NCBI RefSeq assembly: GCF_948329515.1
Contig: NZ_CAOJCN010000003.1
Span: 1 to 64,000 of the forward strand
DNA from: Cohnella rhizoplanae
GTDB lineage: Bacteria > Bacillota > Bacilli > Paenibacillales > Paenibacillaceae
Direction of reading: 5' to 3'
Length of the DNA stretch: 64,000 bases
Positions within the stretch are counted from its first letter, which is position 1; the number at the start of each line of letters is the position of its first letter. The notes under the pieces were generated by a model. It ran no database searches. It was not told where the DNA came from and saw only the letters and a program-made list of their open reading frames with translations. The translations under genes were made by a program, and so were the position numbers. Of this stretch, positions 35,138-43,485 are shown one piece after another.

Positions 35138-36268
35138 ATGACGAACAAGAATAACCGGTTTTTCTCCAATCCTTCCTTCGCGGCCATCGAGAAGCAGCGG
35201 CAGGTTCAGTACGTGCGGTGGTTTATTTGGACCTACTGGTTCGTGATCGGCGCGCATTTCCTTGCCCAGCTTTTTTCGTTTCTTTTCCTCCCCTACGATG
35301 CGAGCGCGAACTATTTCTATTTGCACGTTCTGCTCTACCCCTCGCTGCTCATGTGCGGCGTCACGGCGGGCGCCCATCTCATTCTCTTCAAAGCCGAACG
35401 CTTTTCGTTTTATTCGATTTTCGCGGCGGGCACGGTTATCGCGATGGTCATCATCCATTTGAATATGGACATACGGATTATCGCCGCGGTCATGCTGCTG
35501 CCGATCTTTGCCTCCACGCTGTTTTTCAGATTGAATTTAACCTGGTTTACGGCCCTGCTTCAAATCATCGGCTTTATCGCCCTGTACGTATGGGATTTCT
35601 GGTTTCGTTCGTTTATAAGCGATTTCGATCTGATCGCGATTCTTTTGTTTTTCGTGCTTAGCACGGTCGCGGCGAGCTTCATCATCGTGGGCGGACGCGA
35701 TCTGGTCTACGATCTCGAAGCGGCTATGAGCGCCCGGCAGCAGCTGTTGGTGGAAAATACGGTCATGTCGCAGCGGTCCAAGACGGACGCCCTGACGAAC
35801 CTGTACAACCATATGTCCTTTCACGAGTTTTACGACAAAGCGATGGAGTTCGCGGACCGGGGTGCGCCGTTTCATCTGGCTTTGATCGATATCGACAATT
35901 TTAAGTCGATCAACGATACGTTCGGCCATCGCGTGGGCGATTCCGTCCTCGCCGCCGTCGCCCGCGTCATCAAGGACCGGATATCGCCTGCGGATATCGC
36001 GTCCCGCTACGGCGGCGAGGAGTTCGCGCTGCTGCTGTTCGAGCAGTCCTTCGACGAGGCCTACGCGCTGGTGGAGCGGATCCGCGCGGAGCTTGCCAAG
36101 ACGACGCATCCGGAGCTTGAAGGCAGAGCCGTCACGGTCAGCGCCGGCTTGAAGAACTATTCGAACGCGATGTCCAAGGAGCGGCTGTTCGAAGAAGCGG
36201 ATGCGCTGCTGTACGAAGCCAAAAGGACCGGCAAGAATAAGGTCGCGTCCGATGCGATCGCGGTTTGA
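35138..36268 (+). CDS. Membrane diguanylate cyclase (GGDEF)
   Basis: 376 residues. Six hydrophobic segments between residues 25 and 195 form a membrane sensor region, then a short coiled linker and a GGDEF domain at about 210-370 with T-D-A-L-T-N-L-Y-N-H, D-I-D-N-F-K-S-I-N-D-T-F-G-H and R-Y-G-G-E-E-F. The catalytic signature is intact. The inhibitory RxxD site is not present at the usual place (S-P-A-D is found). ATG 35138 is one base after the 18-codon ORF, and the bases before it hold no ribosome site. The gene converges with gerAC across 19 bases. Confidence 0.9.
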   Translation: MTNKNNRFFSNPSFAAIEKQRQVQYVRWFIWTYWFVIGAHFLAQLFSFLFLPYDASANYFYLHVLLYPSLLMCGVTAGAHLILFKAERFSFYSIFAAGTVIAMVIIHLNMDIRIIAAVMLLPIFASTLFFRLNLTWFTALLQIIGFIALYVWDFWFRSFISDFDLIAILLFFVLSTVAASFIIVGGRDLVYDLEAAMSARQQLLVENTVMSQRSKTDALTNLYNHMSFHEFYDKAMEFADRGAPFHLALIDIDNFKSINDTFGHRVGDSVLAAVARVIKDRISPADIASRYGGEEFALLLFEQSFDEAYALVERIRAELAKTTHPELEGRAVTVSAGLKNYSNAMSKERLFEEADALLYEAKRTGKNKVASDAIAV

Positions 36269-36287
36269 CTGCATCCGCGCCACTCCT

Positions 36288-37364
36288 TCAGACGTCTATT
36301 TTCAACAGGCCCTCATCCTGGATGACGACATGGACCTTGAAGTTGATTTTCATGAACGGGTAATACTTCGATCTCCAGTGTTGCAGGTCGGCGCGGGACA
36401 TTTCATCGCGGAATAGCTGCCCTAAACCTAAGATATCGGCTTCTTTGGCTTGAGCGGACCGGAGCATGCCGTTGAAGCGCATCGATAGCTGCTTGTCGAT
36501 TTCCTTCTTGATCTGGGCCTCGGTCGGGGTGCCGACGGTTTCGACGACGGTCACCTTCAAGTGCAACCGGCTGTTTAAGACCGCTTGGCCTGCATGCATC
36601 TCGCTCGTCGTGTTCAACCGGTCGGATACGATTTTTACCGTCGCATGGTCCATGACCTCGATTTTGCCTTGCGTGCCCGAACCCTTGAACAAATTGTACA
36701 GCAGAGACTCCTCCGAGTTGATGTCGCCTACCATCTTGCCGTTTTTGATAACGGCCCCGCCGGGACTCTCGATGGTTGTCGTGCGACCCGGCTTGATGAT
36801 CGGAATGACGACGTCCCGCGTGTAAGAATCCATGCTCCGGAACACTTCCCAGATTCGCGTTTGCACGACCTCGGGCGACCATCCCGCGTTTTTTTCAAAA
36901 AAGTCGTATACCTCCGTGCCGCCGCTTCCCGATGATGCCTCCAGCTTCTCGAAGAGCGGCTCTAGCGCGCCTTCGCTGATGGCGGTGAACGTTTTATTGG
37001 GGATGTCCTTGGAGCGCATGAAGCTCTCTACGCTCTGATCCAATCCTTTTTCCGCAATAGAACGTTCGAAGACGATCACCTTCAGATGCAACAGGTCGAC
37101 TTTGTATTCCATGTTTTTGTTGATTTCGTCCAGGATCTCATTGATGGTATTTCCGGAACCCGAGACGATTTTTGCTTTTGCTTCGCTTGGACTCACTTCA
37201 GGGATGAGCAGGAGCACTTTATAGGCGCGGTCGACTTGCTTGACGCCCATCACGATCGGCAGAGAGCGATGGTTAATGTCTTTGATATCCCAGCAACCGC
37301 TTAGGACAGGGGTCCATGCCACGATTGAAGCGAACAGGGCCATTCGGAGGACGCATTTTCTCAT
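36288..37364 (-). CDS. gerAC: GerAC-family germinant-receptor lipoprotein (Ger(x)C)
   Basis: 358 residues. ATG 37364 follows AAAGGAG and overlaps the gerAB stop as ATGA. The signal peptide ends in L-S-G-C-W-D-I-K-D-I-N at about residues 22-32, the classic lipobox start of Ger(x)C proteins. The rest follows the three-domain GerBC-type fold in pattern (P-I-V-M-G-V, L-L-L-I-P-E-V-S-P, and the C-terminal E-A-D-I-L-G-L-G-Q-L-F-R). It would be the lipid-anchored C subunit of a nutrient receptor in the spore inner membrane. The symbol names the family, since the germinant is unknown. Confidence 0.93.
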   Translation of the reverse strand: MRKCVLRMALFASIVAWTPVLSGCWDIKDINHRSLPIVMGVKQVDRAYKVLLLIPEVSPSEAKAKIVSGSGNTINEILDEINKNMEYKVDLLHLKVIVFERSIAEKGLDQSVESFMRSKDIPNKTFTAISEGALEPLFEKLEASSGSGGTEVYDFFEKNAGWSPEVVQTRIWEVFRSMDSYTRDVVIPIIKPGRTTTIESPGGAVIKNGKMVGDINSEESLLYNLFKGSGTQGKIEVMDHATVKIVSDRLNTTSEMHAGQAVLNSRLHLKVTVVETVGTPTEAQIKKEIDKQLSMRFNGMLRSAQAKEADILGLGQLFRDEMSRADLQHWRSKYYPFMKINFKVHVVIQDEGLLKIDV

Positions 37365-38446
37365 GGGCGAACGGCTCCTTTCCGGCGTTGGCGCATGCCG
37401 ATCGCGAGCGTGAGAAGCGGGATGACGAGGGCAGCGTAAAAACGCAATAGGGTGTTCCACCAGAGCATTTTCTCCAAGGTGTTCCAGCTGGGCACGAGCA
37501 GACATACGACAAACACCAGTCCCGCCAAAACCAAGACCGCGCTCTTTGTTCTAAAAGCCGGAAAGCCGCGTTTAAGCAGCAGCATGGTGTTCCACATGAC
37601 AAGGGACAAAAACAATATGACGAAGCATAAAAGACTGATCATGAAAAACATCGTGACTCTGTCGAACATCAGCCAGCTGATGTCCACCGTATCCACCGCC
37701 ATGATGAAGGGAAAAGGAAACCGCGACGAGGTATTCTCGCCAAAAGTCATGAGCGGCACGTAAACCGATATCAGAAAAAAAGGGAGCAACGCAAAGCTTA
37801 CCTTGACGATCTTGCCGCGCCGGTAAGGGACATCAGGCGGGATAAAGCCCAAAAACAAGAATCCGCCTACAAAGGCGAACAAGCTTTTTAAGAACGAGGG
37901 GTGATAGACGAACGACAGGGAGGCGGTCTTGCGATCCATCAGCGGAAGCATGTAATGCCAGTCCGCGTTTTGAAACGACAATACAATGACCAGCAGCAGA
38001 AAAGGAAAAAACAAAATGGCGATCAGCATGCCCGTTCTAAAAATCGCCTCGATGCCAGTCAAGGAAATCGCGGTGCTGACCGCGAGAAAAAGCAGCATGA
38101 TCGTCGAGATGGGCGTGTCGCTCAGAAAGATCACGGTAGCGATCTCGGCGTAGGCGCGGGTCGTGATGATGATGACGACGATAAAATAAACGGCAAGAGG
38201 GAGCAGCGCGACGAAGGCGAAGGCTTTTCCTACGCCTTGAAAAAGGTCGACGACGTTTTGAGGCGCGCCATAGCTTAAGCCTTTCGTATAAACGGCGACC
38301 AAGGCGATATGTAACATAAACCCCAATAACACGGCGCTCCAGTGACCGACCGAGAGGGCGGAAATGATGTCGACCGGATACAGGAAAAAAATGAGGCCTA
38401 GGTGCGTGATCAGATACATGACGATCACCTGACGGCTTTTATCCAT
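37361..38446 (-). CDS. gerAB: GerAB-family germinant-receptor permease subunit
   Basis: 361 residues and about ten membrane helices, the APC-superfamily (LeuT-like) fold of GerAB. Its start overlaps the end of gerAA by eight bases and its stop overlaps gerAC, so all three are translated together. GerAB subunits bind the amino acid or sugar germinant in a membrane pocket. Sequence patterns include T-H-L-G-L-I-F-F-L-Y-P near the start and P-P-D-V-P-Y-R-R-G in the middle. Specificity cannot be read here. Confidence 0.93.
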   Translation of the reverse strand: MDKSRQVIVMYLITHLGLIFFLYPVDIISALSVGHWSAVLLGFMLHIALVAVYTKGLSYGAPQNVVDLFQGVGKAFAFVALLPLAVYFIVVIIITTRAYAEIATVIFLSDTPISTIMLLFLAVSTAISLTGIEAIFRTGMLIAILFFPFLLLVIVLSFQNADWHYMLPLMDRKTASLSFVYHPSFLKSLFAFVGGFLFLGFIPPDVPYRRGKIVKVSFALLPFFLISVYVPLMTFGENTSSRFPFPFIMAVDTVDISWLMFDRVTMFFMISLLCFVILFLSLVMWNTMLLLKRGFPAFRTKSAVLVLAGLVFVVCLLVPSWNTLEKMLWWNTLLRFYAALVIPLLTLAIGMRQRRKGAVRP

Positions 38447-39767
38447 GGCGGCCTCCTGTTTTCCAGCGAGTTAAGTAAGGGATGCCGAAGGTGCTGACAT
38501 GCCCGAGGTACGCGCAGATGATGACCATGCCCACGAACAGGCCCAACACGCCGAACATGGCCGACAGAACCAACAGCAGATATTTATAGAGGCGAAGAGC
38601 CGTCGCATTTTGAAATCCGATGATCGTGAAGTTGGCGATCGTCGTCGCGGCCAAAATAATGATGAGAATGTTGCTGACCAGCTTGGCGTCGACGACGGCC
38701 TGTCCCAGGATAATGCCGCCTACCATTGTCATGGTCGGTCCGATCGTCTTGGGCAGCCGGATGGCGGATTCCAGCGTCAGTTCAATGATCACCAGCAGCA
38801 GCAGCGTTTCGACCAGCGCCGGGTATGGTACCCCTTCGCGGCTCCCGGCGATCGACAGCGCGATCTCGATCCGCAGTACCTCGGGATTCACCGCCACGAG
38901 CGCCACGTATAGCCCCGGCAGCAGCACGTTCGCAAGTAGGCCGAGAATGCGCAGGATCTGAAAGGATACTCTGAATACGGTCGGGAAATTGCGATCATTC
39001 TGCGTAACGAACAAATCGGACAGCAAACTCGGGAGCACCACGGCAAACGGAAACCGGTCGAGAAGCAGCACGACTTTGCCGCTCTCGAGCGCGGAGGCGG
39101 CTTCCTGGGGAAGTTCGGTCGTATTGAAACGGGAGATCAACGACCATTTCGAAAATCCAAGCAATTCGGATAAGGCTTGCAGATCGGGGATGTCCTTGTC
39201 CGGAAGGGACTCGAGTTTATTCGAGATCGATTCCAGAAGGCGGTCGTGGTTCTGCCCCTCCATATGCAAGAGTACGGACCGTCTGCGCTGATTTTTACCG
39301 AGCATGTAGGACCGTATGCGCAGCTTTTCCGAGAGTGAATGCTTTTTGACGAGTCCGATATTCGTGTCGAGATCCTCGTTGAAGGCGCTGATCGCCCCCC
39401 GCAGCACGTTCTCGGTCGTCGGAGATTCGATAGCCCGGGACAGCGTCCGGCTGACGGGAACGATCCGGATGCAACGATCCGCCTCATCAGAGAAAATCAG
39501 CAAGTCGCCCTCGGCGATCGCGTCCAGCAACGCTTGCTCATCCGGGTTCTGCATAGCAACGCCGAGTCCGCTATCCAGGGCGAACAGGGGATGGTCGGAA
39601 GCGACGTCGTTCTGCGCGAGCTGCCTAAGCACGATCATCGTCTGCGGCATATCGATCAAGGAAGTATAACCGGCCAGCGTGACCGTGCGATCGGACAAGC
39701 GCATCGGGGTCAAGAACAGATCCGAATCCAATTCCTGTCTCGACTTCAAGCATTCCAGCAAATTCAT
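38439..39767 (-). CDS. gerAA: GerAA-family germinant-receptor A subunit
   Basis: 442 residues, somewhat shorter than the ~480 of B. subtilis GerAA. The soluble N-terminal part (about residues 1-230; D-R-C-I-R-I-V-P-V-S, S-P-T-T-E-N-V-L-R-G, then F-N-E-D-L-D-T-N) is followed by four to five membrane helices with V-N-P-E-V-L-R-I-E-I, R-E-G-V-P-Y-P-A-L-V-E-T-L-L and G-P-T-M-T-M-V-G-G-I-I-L-G-Q-A-V-V. This is the pentameric channel-like subunit. The shorter N-terminus lacks part of the usual disordered extension. First gene of the operon, preceded by GAGGGG. Confidence 0.93.
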   Translation of the reverse strand: MNLLECLKSRQELDSDLFLTPMRLSDRTVTLAGYTSLIDMPQTMIVLRQLAQNDVASDHPLFALDSGLGVAMQNPDEQALLDAIAEGDLLIFSDEADRCIRIVPVSRTLSRAIESPTTENVLRGAISAFNEDLDTNIGLVKKHSLSEKLRIRSYMLGKNQRRRSVLLHMEGQNHDRLLESISNKLESLPDKDIPDLQALSELLGFSKWSLISRFNTTELPQEAASALESGKVVLLLDRFPFAVVLPSLLSDLFVTQNDRNFPTVFRVSFQILRILGLLANVLLPGLYVALVAVNPEVLRIEIALSIAGSREGVPYPALVETLLLLVIIELTLESAIRLPKTIGPTMTMVGGIILGQAVVDAKLVSNILIIILAATTIANFTIIGFQNATALRLYKYLLLVLSAMFGVLGLFVGMVIICAYLGHVSTFGIPYLTRWKTGGRHG

Positions 39768-39870
39768 GGGTCACGCCCCTCGCGCGATATTTTTCCATTA
39801 TCCCCGGTATGCGACGAGGTAAACGCGCGAGGCAAAAAAGAGGATCGGACAAATGGGCGGCGCCGATAGG

Positions 39871-41016
39871 TCAGCCGCCCGGCGCGTGACCGGCAGGGTC
39901 CGATGCCGATCTGCGGCGCCTGAACAGGGCGATACCGACGTAAAGCCATGCCGCCGAAGCGGCTGCCGCAGCAGCCAGCGACAGGACGGCGATGCGCTTG
40001 TAGAGCGGCGAACGGTCGAAGTGCGCATGCCCGAGCCTGCGCTCCGCTTGCTTCATGAGGGCCAGCTGAAGCTCGGGATCGTTATTCATGCCGCCGGCGT
40101 TCAACCGGAACCCGTTCGTCTGCCCGTATTTGTTTAAGCCGCTTTTTACGGTCAGCGTCACGTCGATGCCGAGGTTGCGGCAGACCCGGAGCAGCGGCTT
40201 GGAGAAAGCGCCATAGGGAAAGGCGAGCACGCGGTTGTCTTCGCCGAGCTCCTGCCGCAGCACGTCATTGGCTTGCCGCAGATCTGCATCTACCCGCGCT
40301 TCGTATTCCGCTTCGGTCTCCCTGCGTCCGAGGCTCTTCAGATAAAGCCGGCTGGACAGCGCGGATGCCTGGCGTTTGCCCAACGCGTCCGTAGGACCGT
40401 AATCATGAAGATCGTACGTATGGCTGAAAAAGTCGACGCCGCTGCGGTGCATTTCTTTCACCTGTTTCCAATTAAGCTTGTTCACCCCCGGTTTCTCCGG
40501 ATGGCCGACCGTGCCGACGATCAGGAAGCTGGAGGCGGGAGCGCCGTATTTAACCAGCAGCGGATAGGCGTACTGATAGAAGGAGGCATAGCCGTCGTCG
40601 AAGGTCAGCAGCACCGCGTTTTCCGGTACGGGACGGCCGTGAAGAATGAAGTCGCGATATTGGCTCATCGTGATCCAGTGAAAGTGGTTGTCCTTCATCA
40701 GCTGAAGCTGGCGTTCGAATTTGCGCGCGGACAGCGAGCGTACGTCCGTAGGCGCAGAGGTGACATCGTGATACATAAGCACGAGCACGCGATCATGGTA
40801 ATAATGCCCGTCCGGCTCGGCCGTGCCGGCCTTCAAGCCCGGATAGGACGAATAGTCGGCATCGGAAGGCTCGCCGTCCCGGGATTCGCCGCCGTAGAAC
40901 ATGCGTTGCAGGATGGGGAATCGGCTGTGGTACGCTTGAATAAAAAATATATTGAATATCGCGATCGACAGAATCAGGACGGCCGACAGCGCGATAAATC
41001 TCGTTTTTAGGCTCAT
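39871..41016 (-). CDS. Membrane-anchored polysaccharide deacetylase
   Basis: 381 residues; GAGGAG lies before ATG 41016. One helix at about 8-28 anchors the N-terminus and a second at about 345-365 the C-terminus, so the catalytic domain is outside. NodB-fold motifs: L-M-Y-H-D-V, L-T-F-D-D-G-Y (catalytic Asp and first metal Asp), F-F-S-H-T-Y-D-L-H (metal His residues), and A-F-P-Y-G. The family (IcaB/PgaB type) removes N-acetyl groups from poly-N-acetylglucosamine or other surface glycans. The twin-anchor layout is unusual. The divergent tRNA and gerA neighbours give no clue to the polymer. Confidence 0.9.
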   Translation of the reverse strand: MSLKTRFIALSAVLILSIAIFNIFFIQAYHSRFPILQRMFYGGESRDGEPSDADYSSYPGLKAGTAEPDGHYYHDRVLVLMYHDVTSAPTDVRSLSARKFERQLQLMKDNHFHWITMSQYRDFILHGRPVPENAVLLTFDDGYASFYQYAYPLLVKYGAPASSFLIVGTVGHPEKPGVNKLNWKQVKEMHRSGVDFFSHTYDLHDYGPTDALGKRQASALSSRLYLKSLGRRETEAEYEARVDADLRQANDVLRQELGEDNRVLAFPYGAFSKPLLRVCRNLGIDVTLTVKSGLNKYGQTNGFRLNAGGMNNDPELQLALMKQAERRLGHAHFDRSPLYKRIAVLSLAAAAAASAAWLYVGIALFRRRRSASDPAGHAPGG

Positions 41017-41117
41017 GCAGCTTCTCCTCGCGCAACCGGCCGTTCGCGATCGCTAGCCGGCTAATGGGGTACCCGTATAAGACGACAAAGCCGCTGGATA
41101 AGTTACCGAAAAAAAGC

Positions 41118-41146
41118 TTTACATTTATCCGATCAACCTATATAAT
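41118..41146 (+). promoter_or_regulatory. Promoter of tRNA-Leu copy 3
   Basis: TTTACA and TATAAT at 17-base spacing. The sequence from the -10 to the leader (CTAATTTATCGTCTTG) matches copy 2's promoter in all but one base. Confidence 0.75.
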
Positions 41147-41188
41147 CTAATTTATCGTCTTGCGAGAGAAATTGAACAAGATAGATAT

Positions 41189-41276
<88 letters not shown>

Positions 41277-41290
41277 CCATTCATACGAAC

Positions 41291-41330
41291 AGGCTTCCAT
41301 CTGCATTGCGCAGACCGGGAGCCTTTTTAT
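41291..41330 (+). terminator. Terminator of tRNA-Leu copy 3
   Basis: AGGCTTCC pairs with GGGAGCCT (one wobble), then TTTTTAT. Confidence 0.65.
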
Positions 41331-41433
41331 GTTCTCTAGTTATAGGCGATTGGCGGCCATGCTGGGCGGCATTCACCTTTCGGCCGCATTCTCCGATAAA
41401 TAGGCTATATGAGACGATAGAGGTGACGCAGTC

Positions 41434-42345
41434 GTGGCGGTATTTAGGGTCGACCATGTGCAGGCCGGCATGAAAGTCGGGGTCGATATCTTCTCGGACG
41501 GCGGCATCAAGCTGCTGGCGAGGGGCATGGCGATCACGGACCAGCATATTCAGATGCTGAGGAGCCACAAGATCCGGGAGATCGACATCGACGGGGAGAC
41601 GCTCCCCGATGCTCAGTTGAACAAGGCCCGCCAGCTTGATCCGAACGAACAGGCCCGAGAAGAGAAGGCGAAGTTCGGCCAGCTGATCAAGCATATTCCG
41701 CTGTTCTCGAGCCTTGCGCCCGAGCATATCGCGCTGCTCGCGGAGCGGCTGGTGAAGCGGGAGCAGGACGCCCAGACGATTCTGTTCCACGAGAACGATC
41801 CGGGCGATTCCTTTTTCGTCGTGCTGTCGGGCACGGTCAAGATCTACAAGACGAGTCCGGAAGGCGACGAGAAGATACTGGCCGTGTTCAACGCAGGAGA
41901 CAGCTTCGGCGAGCTGTCGCTGATCGACGGCAAGCCGCGGTCCGCGACCGCGCAGACGCTGGAGAATACGGAGCTGGTCGTCATGTCTAGGGAGCATTTT
42001 CTGGATATGCTGAAGAGTCACTTCGACCTGAACCTCGTGATCATGGCGGAGATCGTACAGCGCATGCGCGACACCAACGATCAGGTATCGGATCTGATGT
42101 TTTTCGACGTGCGGACGAGGGTCATCAAGAGCCTGGTCAAGCTCGCGAACCGGTTCGGCGAGCGGAGCGATCACACGATCGTGGTCAAGATGCCGCTGGA
42201 CCGGCACGAGCTGTCCCAGATGGCGGGCGTGAAGATCAAGGAGCTAAGCGAGGTGCTCTACGATCTGGAGGATCGGCAGCTCGTCAAGATGTACGCGAGC
42301 TACTTCGAGCTCAACCTCATTAAGCTGCGCTCGCTGCTCCGTTAA
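41434..42345 (+). CDS. CRP/FNR-family regulator with an N-terminal HD-GYP-associated-type domain
   Basis: 303 residues from GTG 41434 with AGAGGTGA upstream. Residues 1-50 (V-D-I-F-S-D-G-G-I-K-L-L-A-R-G, then I-Q-M-L-R-S-H-K-I) look like the small DUF3391-type domain found at the front of HD-GYP phosphodiesterases. A linker, then a cyclic-nucleotide-binding domain at about 85-200 (F-G-E-L-S-L-I-D-G-K-P-R-S-A-T-A phosphate-binding cassette) and a winged-helix domain at about 215-295 (H-E-L-S-Q-M-A-G-V-K). The cassette R-S-A and E-L are intact, so cAMP or a similar ligand could bind. The extra domain is not a usual part of CRP. Target genes are not evident. Confidence 0.8.
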   Translation: MAVFRVDHVQAGMKVGVDIFSDGGIKLLARGMAITDQHIQMLRSHKIREIDIDGETLPDAQLNKARQLDPNEQAREEKAKFGQLIKHIPLFSSLAPEHIALLAERLVKREQDAQTILFHENDPGDSFFVVLSGTVKIYKTSPEGDEKILAVFNAGDSFGELSLIDGKPRSATAQTLENTELVVMSREHFLDMLKSHFDLNLVIMAEIVQRMRDTNDQVSDLMFFDVRTRVIKSLVKLANRFGERSDHTIVVKMPLDRHELSQMAGVKIKELSEVLYDLEDRQLVKMYASYFELNLIKLRSLLR

Positions 42346-42397
42346 CGGCGCGATGCGTCCTGATGGGGTGCGCGCGTTTGCTCGCGCCCTGCATGAG

Positions 42398-42440
42398 AAG
42401 ACCGCAGCCGGAAGACCGGCTTGTGCGGTCTTTCTTTTTG
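42398..42440 (+). terminator. Terminator after the CRP-like gene
   Basis: A 9-bp perfect stem (AAGACCGCA with TGCGGTCTT) is followed by TCTTTTTG. Confidence 0.85.
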
Positions 42441-42504
42441 TACGAAAATAAAAGAAAGCGGGCGTTCAACCGCCTCTGGATGCACAGGAAGGAGCCGCCT
42501 TGCT

Positions 42505-43380
42505 ATGGAGATGCGGACCGAACAAGAAATGATGGCGCTGATCCTCGGGATCGCGCGGGCGGACGAGAGAATCCGGGCGGTCTGCATGAACGGCTCCCGG
42601 ACGAACCCGAATGCGCCTCGCGACCGGTTCCAGGATTACGACATCGTATACCTGGTCACGGAGATGAATTCCTTTATAGGCCGTCCCGGCTGGATTGACG
42701 CGTTCGGCGAGCGGATCATTCTGCAGAAGCCCGACGATAACGCGCTGTTCCCGCCGGGACCCGGCGACCGCTATGCCTATCTGATGCAATTCAAGGACGG
42801 CAACCGGATCGACCTCAGGCTAAGTCCTGTCTCCCGGGCGGCGGAATACGCCGCCGAGGACAAGCTGACCGTCGTCCTGCTCGACAAGGACGGGCTGCTG
42901 CCCGCGCTGCCTGCGCCGACCGACGAGGATTACCGGGTCCGTCTCCCCGATGCGCCCCGGTTCGCCGGCTGCTGCAACGAGTTCTGGTGGGTGTCGACGT
43001 ACGTCGCCAAAGGACTGTGGAGACGGGAGACGCTCTATGCGCTCGACCATCTGAATCTGTACGTGCGGCCGATGCTGATCCGGATGCTGGAGTGGCGGGT
43101 CGGCATCGATACGGACGGCGGCGTCGGCATCGGCAAAAACGCGAAGTATCTCGAGCGGTATCTCCCGGCAGACCGCTGGCAGGCGCTGCTGGACACCTAT
43201 CCGCGAGGGACGGAAGCGGAGATCTGGCAGGCGCTGCGGACGATGGGGCGGCTGTTCCGGGAGACCGCGCTCGAGGTGGCGGAGCGGCTGGGGTTCGCAT
43301 ACGACGGGAAGGAAGACCGGCTCGTGACGGCATACCTGGCGTCCGTGGAGCGGTTGCCCCGGCCGGAGACGGAGCGTTGA
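42505..43380 (+). CDS. Aminoglycoside 6-adenylyltransferase-like protein (ANT(6)/AadK family)
   Basis: 291 residues. ATG 42505 is ten bases after AAGGAG; the frame is open 28 codons further but that part overlaps the previous terminator. The nucleotidyltransferase motif G-S-R-T-N-P-N-A-P-R-D-R-F-Q-D-Y-D-I-V places two Asp for metal binding. Further on, I-D-L-R-L has the third acidic residue and N-E-F-W-W-V-S-T-Y-V-A-K-G-L-W-R-R is the helical substrate-side signature. Length and order match chromosomal AadK of B. subtilis, which adenylylates streptomycin. Whether this copy gives resistance is not known. Confidence 0.88.
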   Translation: MEMRTEQEMMALILGIARADERIRAVCMNGSRTNPNAPRDRFQDYDIVYLVTEMNSFIGRPGWIDAFGERIILQKPDDNALFPPGPGDRYAYLMQFKDGNRIDLRLSPVSRAAEYAAEDKLTVVLLDKDGLLPALPAPTDEDYRVRLPDAPRFAGCCNEFWWVSTYVAKGLWRRETLYALDHLNLYVRPMLIRMLEWRVGIDTDGGVGIGKNAKYLERYLPADRWQALLDTYPRGTEAEIWQALRTMGRLFRETALEVAERLGFAYDGKEDRLVTAYLASVERLPRPETER

Positions 43381-43445
43381 GACGGAGCGCTGAAGGGATT
43401 TAAGAAATATTTAATATCCGCCCGCCGGTTTGTTTAAAATGTTTG

Positions 43446-43471
43446 TCCTATTCTGAATTCCTGGAATAGGA
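43446..43471 (+). promoter_or_regulatory. Hairpin overlapping the ribosome site of the carboxypeptidase gene
   Basis: A perfect 8-bp inverted repeat, TCCTATTC at 43446 with GAATAGGA at 43464-43471, covers the first bases of the AGGAGGAGG ribosome site. The start codon is at 43486. It could be a translational switch or, as DNA, an operator. The AT-rich ATTTAAGAAATATTTAAT a little upstream could be part of the promoter. Confidence 0.45.
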
Positions 43472-43485
43472 GGAGGACCGAAACC

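Noticed and set aside
42505-43380. Acquired aminoglycoside resistance gene
   Set aside because: Composition matches the neighbours and there is no mobile element. It looks like a resident AadK-type gene.
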